Shown here piece by piece: positions 15,365 through 22,774 of a DNA stretch of 25,460 bases. A program made the translations under genes and the position numbers. A model generated the notes under the pieces. The model saw only the letters and a program-made list of their open reading frames with translations, searched no databases and was not told the origin of the DNA. The stretch is from NCBI GenBank assembly GCA_964553915.1, contig CAZKMM010000021.1, positions 1-25,460 on the forward strand. The letters are read 5' to 3'. Numbering within the stretch: position 1 is the stretch's first letter; each line of letters starts with the position of its first letter. The stretch is from CAZKMM01 sp964553915. GTDB lineage: Bacteria; RBG-13-61-14; DRUE01.

Positions 15365-16132
15365 ATGAGCATAGAGATAGAGCTTAATCCTCCAATAATG
15401 AGCATTATCATTAACCGACCGGAGCGGAGAAATGCAGTGGATGGTCCTACCGCAAAAAAGCTGGCAGAAGCTTTCAAAGAATTTGAGAAAAATGAGCAGG
15501 CTCTGGTGGCAGTTCTCTGGGGGGCAGGAGGAAATTTTTGTGCCGGTGCGGATTTAAAAGCGATTTTTCAGGAAAAAGATGCCAATCAGGTGGTCTGGGA
15601 GGGAGATGGTCCGATGGGACCCACAAGAATGCTTCTTTCCAAGCCGGTAATTGCTGGAATCAGCGGATATGCGGTAGCAGGAGGGCTGGAGCTGGCGCTC
15701 TGGTGCGATTTGCGGGTGGTGGAGAGAAGCGCGGTGCTCGGGGTGTTCTGCCGACGCTGGGGCGTGCCTTTGATTGACGGCGGAACCGTGCGTCTTCCCC
15801 GGCTGATTGGCTTAAGCCGGGCGCTGGATTTAATCCTTACTGGCAGGGCAGTTTCCGGGGAAGAGGCTTTTCAAATTGGCTTGGCAAATCGGCTGGTGGA
15901 GGAAGGAAAAGCAAAAGAGGAGGCAGAGAAGCTGGCGCTGGAGCTCGCCCGCTTTCCTCAAACCTGCCTCCGAAATGACCGCCTGAGTGCCTATCAGCAG
16001 TTTGACCTGGATTTTTATTCTGCCTTAAAAAATGAATTTGAGCTGGGCTTGAAATCCCTTGCCAGCCCGGAAATGAAAGAGGAAATAAAAAAATTCATAG
16101 AAGGAAAAGGCAGAGGCGGAAAATTTGAATGA
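15365..16132 (+). CDS. Enoyl-CoA hydratase/isomerase (crotonase) family protein
   Basis: The 255-residue protein is of normal crotonase length. It shows INRPERRNAVDG, the first oxyanion-hole region GNFCAGADLKAI (56-67), the second GYAVAGGLELALWCD (101-115) and WGVPLIDGGTVRLPRLIG with Asp138 at the PGaGGT-equivalent site. LTGRAVSGEEAFQIGLANRLV follows. In this subgroup (CRRWGVPLIDGGT) Asp replaces residues of the classical hydratase loop, so the reaction (hydration, isomerisation or other CoA chemistry) is not certain. AGGAGG lies 8 bases before the ATG. It is transcribed alone, divergently from ligA; no other fatty-acid oxidation genes are nearby. Confidence 0.9.
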   Translation: MSIEIELNPPIMSIIINRPERRNAVDGPTAKKLAEAFKEFEKNEQALVAVLWGAGGNFCAGADLKAIFQEKDANQVVWEGDGPMGPTRMLLSKPVIAGISGYAVAGGLELALWCDLRVVERSAVLGVFCRRWGVPLIDGGTVRLPRLIGLSRALDLILTGRAVSGEEAFQIGLANRLVEEGKAKEEAEKLALELARFPQTCLRNDRLSAYQQFDLDFYSALKNEFELGLKSLASPEMKEEIKKFIEGKGRGGKFE

Positions 16133-16279
16133 GTAATCGCAAGAAAAATTCACCAGGCACTGCCCAAGAGGAATTTTTAAATCTGCTCTTATCCAGAGGA
16201 AATCACGAGCCAGGCTTATGAGAAGATGCTCTGCGGGGTTGGCTTAAAAGAGATTGCCCGAGAATTATATCCGGACTAA
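16129..16279 (+). pseudogene. Possible small frameshifted gene after the enoyl-CoA hydratase
   Basis: An ATG at 16129 overlaps the hydratase stop as ATGA, a typical sign of coupling. It opens 30 codons (MSNRKKNSPGTAQEEFLNLL...) ending at TGA 16219-16221. The +1 frame then reads PEEITSQAYEKMLCGVG and LKEIARELYPD to a TAA at 16277, which looks like a natural helix-rich protein end. Joining the frames near 16190 would give a protein of about 49 residues. Either a single-base indel broke a small gene or the match is chance. The end abuts the stop of the convergent gene. Confidence 0.3.
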
Positions 16280-17715
16280 AAATCTCTCTGCCCGGGCTGG
16301 ATTTGAGGATTGAGTTTTAAATTACTGAGCTCCATAGACATTATCCCTTCCGGGTCATCATAATCACCAAGCTCAACTGCCCGGGGCAGATAATCAGTGG
16401 GATTTAAAAGCAGACAAACTCTGCCAAAGCTCGGCTCAGGAGCAGGAGCGGTTCTTTTAAGCTCCAGCTCCAAAGCTTCTTCTCCCTGATATGCTACCCA
16501 TCTGGCTTGAGAGGGCAAAAAATCCCTTTCCAGGATTTTCTCCAGGGAAAAGAAATCCAGCTGATAGGGATTATTCCCGAGCGGGCTGTAAAATTTAAAA
16601 TCTGCCCGGGAAAATACCTGCTCGCCGATTATTCTCTGAATTCCTCCGCCAATAATGTGAAAACAATTATCCTGCGGAGAAAGCCAGACCACGCTCCCCG
16701 CAGAATAACTTAACTGCGGATAGCTGGTTTTTTGAGCAATGGTAATGATGGTAAACCAGTAGGGATTTTTATGGCAGGCGAACCGGTCTTTTTGCCAGAG
16801 CCGAAGCCTTTGATAACCAAACCGAACCTCCAGCTCCGCCTGATAAGAATTAACCCGCTCAAGAGCTTTCTGAAATTGAAAAAATACCTGCTCGGGCAAA
16901 GGGGCAGACTTTTTTAAAACCTTTTTCTCCAGCGGATAAATCAGATGGTCCAGTTCCTCAGGAGCAGGAAATTTTAAAGCAGAAAACGGGCTTCTGATTC
17001 CCTGAAATTTTATCTGCTCGGGCTTGATGCCGGCATCGGGAATAAACTCTTCATACTCTATCCACCAGACCGGCTCTTTTTTGCCCGGGGCAAATTTTTC
17101 TATCCGAAAGGGCAAAAGAGTTTCCTGCTCCACCCAGAGCCGGGCACGATTAACTCCAAGAAGATAAACCTGAGACGGAGGCTGGCGAATTTCAAATTGA
17201 TAAAATTTCTTTCCAGCTCTCTCCTCAATTTTCAAATAAATCTCTCCCTGCTCAGCCCGGGCTTTAAGCTCGTTGAGCTGGTCCCAGGGTGCCAGATATT
17301 TTAAGCCCTGGCTCCTCATCCCCCTAGACTTGGGGTCTTCCGGATAAAACCGCACCACTCCTAAAAGCCGAAGGGTGCCAGGAAGGAGACATTCAATAAT
17401 ATCTTCTTCTCCCCGGTAGATTTCCTGATAGCCCGGCTTTGCCTGCTCTGGATAGTTATACTCTGCGGATAAAATTCGCTGGTAATAAAGCCGGGGATTC
17501 CTCAGATAAAGGGCAAAAATATGCCTTAAAGCATAAATCTTTTCCTGCCCAGCTCCTCGCTCGCCGTATTCCCTGAATTTAACCTGACAATCCCGCAAAG
17601 AATCTGTTCGCTCCACTACCTCTCTGAATTTATCCCGGGTAGAATCAGAAAAAGCCGGCAGAAGCAGAAAAAACAGAGCGGAAACCACCAGCCAGCCCGG
17701 TCGGGAAAAAAGCAT
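16276..17715 (-). CDS. Exported protein with two tandem LolA/DUF1571-like domains
   Basis: The 479-residue protein has an N-terminal signal peptide (hydrophobic residues about 7-22, likely cut after AFS). Two regions of about 200 residues, 25-240 and 275-470, share a pattern. Each opens with a helix and strand (VVERTDSLRDCQVKFREY; ALERVNSYQAELEVRFGY), continues through a PxY strand (NPRLYYQRI; NPYWFTIIT), and has a late hairpin (LWVEQETLLPFRIEKF; LLLNPTDYLPRAVELG) followed by a closing strand. This half-barrel pattern is that of LolA/LppX/DUF1571-type lipid or lipoprotein carriers. A role in moving lipid or lipoprotein across the periplasm is plausible but inferred. It starts directly at the stop of the aldolase gene (no gap) and is last in a four-gene run. 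Confidence 0.7.
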   Translation of the reverse strand: MLFSRPGWLVVSALFFLLLPAFSDSTRDKFREVVERTDSLRDCQVKFREYGERGAGQEKIYALRHIFALYLRNPRLYYQRILSAEYNYPEQAKPGYQEIYRGEEDIIECLLPGTLRLLGVVRFYPEDPKSRGMRSQGLKYLAPWDQLNELKARAEQGEIYLKIEERAGKKFYQFEIRQPPSQVYLLGVNRARLWVEQETLLPFRIEKFAPGKKEPVWWIEYEEFIPDAGIKPEQIKFQGIRSPFSALKFPAPEELDHLIYPLEKKVLKKSAPLPEQVFFQFQKALERVNSYQAELEVRFGYQRLRLWQKDRFACHKNPYWFTIITIAQKTSYPQLSYSAGSVVWLSPQDNCFHIIGGGIQRIIGEQVFSRADFKFYSPLGNNPYQLDFFSLEKILERDFLPSQARWVAYQGEEALELELKRTAPAPEPSFGRVCLLLNPTDYLPRAVELGDYDDPEGIMSMELSNLKLNPQIQPGQRDF

Positions 17716-18369
17716 TCATTTCTCCCGGCTCTCTTTATAAAGCGAAATTGCCTTCTGGAGGGCAGATTCCGGCAGGGGATGAATCTTCTCTCCACTGCTC
17801 AGGGCTTCCAGGTATATCTGAGCGCACCTCTCCACCAGAGCACAGAGATTAAATGCTTTGAGCAAATTCCTCCCCACACAGAGATTGCCGTGGTTAGCTA
17901 AAATTACCGCAGATTTTTCTCCCAGAGCCTTAACCACATTTTCTGCCAGCTCCTCACTTCCGCTCGGAGCATATTCTGCCACCTCCACCTCTCCGCCAGT
18001 ATAAATTGCCAGCTCCTCTATAACCGGAGGCAGGGGCTTTTTTAAAACCGCCAGCACCGAACAAAAAATAGAATGAGTATGAATAATCGCTCCTACCTCG
18101 GGACGAGCTTTATAAATCGCCAGATGCATCAGGGTTTCAATACTGGGTCCATAATCCTGCTCTAAAATCATCTCTCCTTTAGAATTTATCACTACCATCT
18201 GCTCCGGCTCTATAATCTCATAAGGAATGCTGGTGGGAGTAACAATAAACCGTTCTTCTCCCGGCACCCGAAGACTTAAATTCCCGGCAGAACCGCTCAC
18301 CCAGCCCCTCTGATAAATCTTTTTCGCATATTCCCAGAGCTCTTTCTTCAGCTCCATATAATCTTCCAT
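17716..18369 (-). CDS. Class II aldolase/adducin family protein (L-fuculose-phosphate aldolase-like)
   Basis: The 217-residue protein is of normal FucA/AraD size. Zinc ligands can be placed at H97 and H99 (IIHTHS) and H160 (LANHGNLC), with catalytic E78 (SIETLMH). The phosphate-binding segments SAGNLSLR and TPTSIPYE are also seen. These are the key residues of L-fuculose-1-phosphate aldolase and ribulose-phosphate epimerases, so a retro-aldol cleavage or epimerisation of a sugar phosphate, or a decarboxylation as in MtnB-type relatives, is expected. A strong GGGGGAGG site precedes the ATG. It lies 42 bp after the MBL-fold gene and directly abuts the LolA-like gene. The substrate cannot be fixed from sequence. 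Confidence 0.88.
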   Translation of the reverse strand: MEDYMELKKELWEYAKKIYQRGWVSGSAGNLSLRVPGEERFIVTPTSIPYEIIEPEQMVVINSKGEMILEQDYGPSIETLMHLAIYKARPEVGAIIHTHSIFCSVLAVLKKPLPPVIEELAIYTGGEVEVAEYAPSGSEELAENVVKALGEKSAVILANHGNLCVGRNLLKAFNLCALVERCAQIYLEALSSGEKIHPLPESALQKAISLYKESREK

Positions 18370-18411
18370 TTCTTTCCTCCCCCGGCATTGACTAAATCTC
18401 TCATTCCTAGC

Positions 18412-19296
18412 TCACTTTTTTAAGAGATATTTCTCGCCCGTTTTTATCACCTCACCTCTTTTCATCAATCTTTCCAGATGTTTGGTCATCATTGCCCATT
18501 CTCCAAAATCATAAAAGATTTTTGGCTGGCGGGGTTTTTTATAGATGATGCGGGCGTTAATAATATCTTCAATGGTTCTGGGCTGGTTTAAGAATTCCTT
18601 TAATTTTTCCTCCCGCTGGTCAATCACTGCCAGATATTTTTCCGCTGGCAAGCTAATATCACCCTGATAAACCGGATGCTCATGGCTGACCACAAATTTA
18701 TATCCCTTAAACTCTGCCATTCTTTTCATAGATTCAATCAGCTGGTCTATATCCGAGCCCCGGTCTCCATACCAGGGACCGAATCTGGTTAAATCCAGGT
18801 CTGCCAGATAAATCAGCCTCTGCTCCTCAAACAAAAAACAGAGATGACCCGGAGTATGCCCCGGGGTATGAAGCACCCGGATTTTAATTCTGCCCAGATT
18901 GAGCAGGTCTCCTTCCTGAAGCAAGCGGGAAACCCTGCGGGGCTGGAAATGAAATTGACCAAGTATAATCTTTCTCCAGCCCTCTCGCCATTCACCTTCC
19001 ATCCGGTACTCATCCAGAAACCTTTCTAAATCCTCCAGCGCCGGAGCATCTAAGGGATGCGCCCATAGCTCTGCCTCCGGAAAAAAGTAGCTGAACCAGA
19101 AATGGTCCTCATGATAATGAGACAAAATAATAACCTTGATTTTGCCCTGGTATTTTTTTAAAAGCTCCGGGTCCGATGCCGGGTCAATTACCGCACAAAT
19201 TTCATCTTCAATCAAAAGCGAATGGCAATAGGGATATTTGCCCTGATTCTTACCGAGAACCAGTTTAATGCCATCAAGCTCTATTTCCCGCTCCAT
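18412..19296 (-). CDS. Metallo-beta-lactamase-fold hydrolase with C-terminal winged helix
   Basis: The 294-residue protein has the MBL metal-binding motif H60-x-H62-x-D64-H65 (SHYHEDHFW). The later ligand His lies in HTPGHTPGH (about H147), with Asp in LADLDLT (about D166) and His in VSHEHPV (205/207). The C-terminal 80 residues look like a winged helix (TIEDIINARIIYKK...GEVIKTGEKYLLKK), as in LACTB2/glyoxalase-II-like hydrolases. It is probably a zinc hydrolase of a thioester, ester or nucleic acid; I cannot choose. The ATG at 19296 overlaps the nadE end by 16 bp, indicating translational coupling. Confidence 0.87.
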   Translation of the reverse strand: MEREIELDGIKLVLGKNQGKYPYCHSLLIEDEICAVIDPASDPELLKKYQGKIKVIILSHYHEDHFWFSYFFPEAELWAHPLDAPALEDLERFLDEYRMEGEWREGWRKIILGQFHFQPRRVSRLLQEGDLLNLGRIKIRVLHTPGHTPGHLCFLFEEQRLIYLADLDLTRFGPWYGDRGSDIDQLIESMKRMAEFKGYKFVVSHEHPVYQGDISLPAEKYLAVIDQREEKLKEFLNQPRTIEDIINARIIYKKPRQPKIFYDFGEWAMMTKHLERLMKRGEVIKTGEKYLLKK

Positions 19297-21140
19297 CTGC
19301 CCGGCTGGTAGTGATTGGTAATCGGAAGCCTCCAGTCCCTGCCAAAGGCACGGGGAGTAATCTTAATGCCCGGAGGAGCCTGCCGGCGTTTATATTCGTT
19401 TCGGTCCACCATTTGAATCACCCTTCTTACCACCTCAGGCTTATGCCCCTGAGCAATCAATTCCTCATAACTGAAGTCCTCAACCACATATCCCTGAAGA
19501 ATCGGGTCCAGCTCCTCATAAGCCGGTAAGGTATCCTGGTCAGTCTGGTCCGGTCTCAGCTCCGCACTGGGCGGACGGGTGAGCACGGTTTTGGGAATCA
19601 CCGCTCTTTTTTTCCGCTGATTATAAAATCTTGCCAGCTGGTAAACCATTGTCTTGGGAACATCCTTGATTACCGCAAACCCTCCAGCCATATCCCCATA
19701 CAAAGTGCAGTAGCCAGTGGCTATCTCACTTTTATTTCCAGTGGTAAGCACCAGCCAGCCGAACTTATTGCTCAGTGCCATCAGGAGATTTCCCCGAATT
19801 CTCGCCTGAATATTCTCTTCAGTGACATCCGGGGGCTTTCCTTTAAACACCTCTGCCAGTGTCTCCAGATATGCCTGAAAAATTCTCTGGATGGGAAGAA
19901 GATAAAATTTTATCCCCAGATTCTCTGCCAGCTTCTGAGCATCAGTGCGGGTGCCTGAAGAAGTATACTGGCTGGGCATTGATACCCCAACCACAGAATC
20001 CTTTCCCAGCGCCTCCACCGCAATGCAGGCAACCAGCGAAGAATCTATCCCACCGCTGAGACCCAGCACCACCTTTTTAAACCCGTTCTTTCTCACATAA
20101 TCTCTGGTGCCCAGAACCAGAGCCTGAAAAACCTCTTCCACCCCTTCTGGTCCGGGCTCAATTCGGTTCGGGATTAGCTTCCTGCGAACTCTCCGGGCAA
20201 AAGGAGGCTGGGAAAGAATCACCCGCTGAGCGAGCTGTTCTGCTCGCTCTAATTCCTTCTGCTTTCTTACCCGGGGCTCCTTAAGACGGAAATGCAATAC
20301 CTGGCTTAAATCCAGATCTGCCACCAAAAGGTCTTCTTCAAAACTTTTTGCCCGGGCAATCACCTCACCCTCCGGGTTGAAAATCATACTCCCGCCGTCA
20401 AAAACCAGCTCATCCTGTCCGCCCACCAGATTACAGAAAGCCAAGATTGCCTGCTGGTCTGAAGCCCGGGTGGCAAAGAGCCTCTGGCGAAATTCTGCTT
20501 TCTGGTAATGATAGGGAGAGCTGGAAAGATTGATAATCAGCTCCACTTCCCCAATCTCTGCTCCCTCCGGATACCAGAGGTCCTCGCAGATGGTCACCCC
20601 CACTCGCACCTCTCCCCATTCTAAAATCAGGGGGCGGTCTCCGGGCTTGAAATATCTATCCTCATCAAACACTCCATAATTGGGAAGATATCGCTTGTGG
20701 TAAACCGCCCGGAGCCTGCCTTTTTGAATCACTGCGCAGGCATTGTAATTATCTCGCTCCTGGTCAACAAAACCCACCAGCAAAACCGGCTTTAGCTGAG
20801 CACTGCTCCTTACCAGCTTTTTAAGAGCTTTGAGATTATCCTGAATAAAACCGCGCTGGAGCAAAAGGTCTTCTGGAGGATAGCCAGTGAGCACCAGCTC
20901 AGGGAAAACCAGAAGCTCAACTCCGGCTCGCTCGGCTCGTTTTGCCCACTGAATTATTTTTCTTAAATTTCCCTTCAGGTCTCCGACCGTGGGATTGATT
21001 TGAGCCAGCCCAATTCTTAAAAAAAGGCTTTTTCCTGCCCGGGCAGGGATTTTTTTCTTTTTTTCCTTCATCACAAGTTTTTTATCAACATTTTTTCTCA
21101 AGAGCAAATTAAAATATTTTTGAAAGAGAAATTCAGACAC
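19281..21140 (-). CDS. nadE: Glutamine-dependent NAD+ synthetase
   Basis: The protein (619 residues from the GTG at 21140) carries two domains. The N-terminal nitrilase-type glutaminase has triad E81 (PELVLTG), K149 (HKRYLPNYG) and C185 (VTICEDLW). The C-terminal synthetase has the SGGIDSS P-loop (362-368), TTGNKSEIATGY and LYGDMAGGFAVIKDV. It amidates nicotinic acid adenine dinucleotide to NAD+, taking ammonia from glutamine. The start is uncertain: the GTG has AGGAG only 2 bp away, while an ATG at 21071 has no visible ribosome binding site and gives a Lys-rich start. Family alignments would begin near LRIGLAQINPTVGDL. It heads a run with the MBL-fold, aldolase and LolA-like genes. Confidence 0.95.
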   Translation of the reverse strand: MSEFLFQKYFNLLLRKNVDKKLVMKEKKKKIPARAGKSLFLRIGLAQINPTVGDLKGNLRKIIQWAKRAERAGVELLVFPELVLTGYPPEDLLLQRGFIQDNLKALKKLVRSSAQLKPVLLVGFVDQERDNYNACAVIQKGRLRAVYHKRYLPNYGVFDEDRYFKPGDRPLILEWGEVRVGVTICEDLWYPEGAEIGEVELIINLSSSPYHYQKAEFRQRLFATRASDQQAILAFCNLVGGQDELVFDGGSMIFNPEGEVIARAKSFEEDLLVADLDLSQVLHFRLKEPRVRKQKELERAEQLAQRVILSQPPFARRVRRKLIPNRIEPGPEGVEEVFQALVLGTRDYVRKNGFKKVVLGLSGGIDSSLVACIAVEALGKDSVVGVSMPSQYTSSGTRTDAQKLAENLGIKFYLLPIQRIFQAYLETLAEVFKGKPPDVTEENIQARIRGNLLMALSNKFGWLVLTTGNKSEIATGYCTLYGDMAGGFAVIKDVPKTMVYQLARFYNQRKKRAVIPKTVLTRPPSAELRPDQTDQDTLPAYEELDPILQGYVVEDFSYEELIAQGHKPEVVRRVIQMVDRNEYKRRQAPPGIKITPRAFGRDWRLPITNHYQPGRWSGK

Positions 21141-21184
21141 CTCTCCTGCTACTTTTGAGTTTTTAATCTTTTTTTAATTTTTTC

Positions 21185-21214
21185 TTGACAAAGAAAACTC
21201 TCCTGGTGTCTAAT
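21185..21214 (+). promoter_or_regulatory. Sigma70-type promoter for the exported-protein gene at 21269
   Basis: A perfect TTGACA (21185-21190), an 18-bp spacer and TCTAAT (21209-21214) read toward the gene at 21269. Transcription would begin near 21221, giving a leader of about 48 nt. The spacer contains one arm of a 10-bp inverted repeat whose other arm carries the ribosome binding site. Confidence 0.72.
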
Positions 21215-21260
21215 AAAAATTAAAAAGCTGAAACAATCATTTCAACCTCAACCAGGAGAG
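21198..21260. repeat. 10-bp inverted repeat spanning promoter and ribosome binding site
   Basis: CTCTCCTGGT at 21198-21207 and ACCAGGAGAG at 21251-21260 are perfect reverse complements, 43 bp apart. The right arm holds the ribosome binding site of the gene at 21269; the left lies in the promoter spacer and so outside the transcript. A further CTCTCCTG at 21141-21148 and AGACACC/GGTGTCT (21135-21141, 21205-21211) repeat parts of it. A smaller TGAAA-6-TTTCA hairpin lies at 21229-21244. Protein binding at the DNA level is the simplest role, but chance similarity of two AGGAGAG sites is possible. Confidence 0.5.
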
Positions 21261-21268
21261 AATCAATT

Positions 21269-22609
21269 ATGAGAGCTCGGTTGATTTTGGTTTTATGCCT
21301 GGTTCTCGCCGGGGAAATAGGAGCGGAGCAGAAAAAAACCCTGAGCCGGATTTATGACCCGATTGTCCTGGAGGGAAGCAGATTCAAAACCCTGCAGGGA
21401 AGTCCCTTGAACCAGCTTTCCCTTCTTGCTTACCAGAAGGGCAGGCTAATTCCCATCCCCTTCCAGATTGATGAAAAAAGAGAAAACGGAGAATACGCCT
21501 TTCAACAAGGCGAGGGCGCCCAGCCGGATTCGGACCCGGGCTTTGATGCCAATGATGAGCTGGTATTTTTAGCCGGAGACCTGGGCGACCGTGCTCCCCG
21601 GGAAATCTTCCCTAAAACCGCACAAGAAATTGTAGAGCTGGAAATCACTGACCCGCTCGACCAGAGCAAAGCCTGGGCATATCTGGCGCTCTTCTCTCAA
21701 AATCCTCCCCGCTCAAATATTGACTACCTCCGCTTTGAAGTAAAAAAGAAACATAAGTGGGTTTATTCTTATGACCGATTCGGCTACGGCTTGATTGTTG
21801 GAAGCCCGATTGATGCGGTTTATCCGGATGAGTTCCGGGTAATTCTTAAAGACCACACCACCACCCCGGATATCTTAGACCGGCAGAAAATCCGGGGAAT
21901 TATCCATACTAAACTCCTCTTTGACATAGACTTTAAATTTGATGTCCTGACCCGGGTTCGGCTCAAAGCCTGGAACGATGGACCGGTGCGGGTCATCTAC
22001 CGGGCAGATGGCTACCTCAAGCTCGGGTTTCTTAAATTCCGGGGCGAGGGATACAGCCTGATTACTTATTATCCCAACTGCCTGGTCTGGCCGATGTATA
22101 TCAAGATTCCTTTTAGTCTCTCTTCTTTTATAGAAAGCTTTGAGGTGAGAGGGTATATGGATTACAACCAGAATGTCATCCCGGCTTATGTTTACTCAGA
22201 AAGCAATCCTGCTCCTCCTAAAATTATCCTGGACGGAAAAACCAGCCCGGAGGAAGAAAAAATAAATACCCAAAGCGAATGCAGGTGGATTGCTGGCTAT
22301 AAAGAATACGGTGCCACCATTAACCGGCTTATCTTCCCCAAAGAATGGGAAATGGTAAAAAGAAGATTTTACCTGAAGGAGGACTTAGAAACTTCTGCCC
22401 GGCCCGAAGATGACCCGGGAGAAATCGCAGTCGGATACCAGTTTGATAATTTTGAAAAAGTGCTGGCCCTGGAAGCTACCTACTATCAGATTTATTATTT
22501 CCTGCCGGTGTTTAAGCCCGGAGATGAAAAGCCCCTTCTCAATATCCTGGACCATCCCCTCAAGGTGCAGGTGAAGAGCCCGATTACTCAAACCATAACC
22601 GAGAAGTAA
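21269..22609 (+). CDS. Exported protein of unknown function
   Basis: The 446-residue protein has a typical signal peptide (RARLILVLCLVLAGEIGA, likely cut before EQ) and no other membrane segment. I do not recognise a named family. Visible features are an N-terminal domain with LAYQKGRLIPIPFQIDE, DPGFDANDELVFLAGDLGDRA and a VELEITDPLDQSKAWAYLAL strand-rich stretch. A long region rich in aromatic and beta-strand residues (for example KHKWVYSYDRFGYGLIVG and FRGEGYSLITYYPN) follows. The DANDEL segment could bind Ca2+. No catalytic motif is apparent. It has a good promoter and an AGGAG site, and precedes the esterase by 161 bp on the same strand, so the two may form one extracytoplasmic function. 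Confidence 0.8.
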   Translation: MRARLILVLCLVLAGEIGAEQKKTLSRIYDPIVLEGSRFKTLQGSPLNQLSLLAYQKGRLIPIPFQIDEKRENGEYAFQQGEGAQPDSDPGFDANDELVFLAGDLGDRAPREIFPKTAQEIVELEITDPLDQSKAWAYLALFSQNPPRSNIDYLRFEVKKKHKWVYSYDRFGYGLIVGSPIDAVYPDEFRVILKDHTTTPDILDRQKIRGIIHTKLLFDIDFKFDVLTRVRLKAWNDGPVRVIYRADGYLKLGFLKFRGEGYSLITYYPNCLVWPMYIKIPFSLSSFIESFEVRGYMDYNQNVIPAYVYSESNPAPPKIILDGKTSPEEEKINTQSECRWIAGYKEYGATINRLIFPKEWEMVKRRFYLKEDLETSARPEDDPGEIAVGYQFDNFEKVLALEATYYQIYYFLPVFKPGDEKPLLNILDHPLKVQVKSPITQTITEK

Positions 22610-22612
22610 AGA

Positions 22613-22774
22613 ATGGGAAAAAACCCTGGTCTGGTTTTGACCCTTTTTGCCTTGCCTGGTATAAATTTCTCAGAAATGCTCCAGCAAGTAATTGGAAAAT
22701 TCCCGGTTTCTATGATGACAAGGCTTATCTTACCTGTCCCGGGTAAAAATCCCGATACGGAGGTGAAACAATGA
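22613..22774 (+). CDS. Possible small ORF between exported protein and esterase
   Basis: A 53-codon frame starts at ATG 22613, 3 bp after the upstream stop, and its TGA (22772-22774) overlaps the esterase ATG. It fills the gap exactly. The product begins MGKNPGLVLTLFALPG and has a hydrophobic first half and a polar end (GKNPDTEVKQ). Coupled translation fits the geometry, but the esterase also has its own GGAGG site at about 22760, the sequence matches nothing I know, and the frame could be open by chance. Confidence 0.3.
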   Translation: MGKNPGLVLTLFALPGINFSEMLQQVIGKFPVSMMTRLILPVPGKNPDTEVKQ

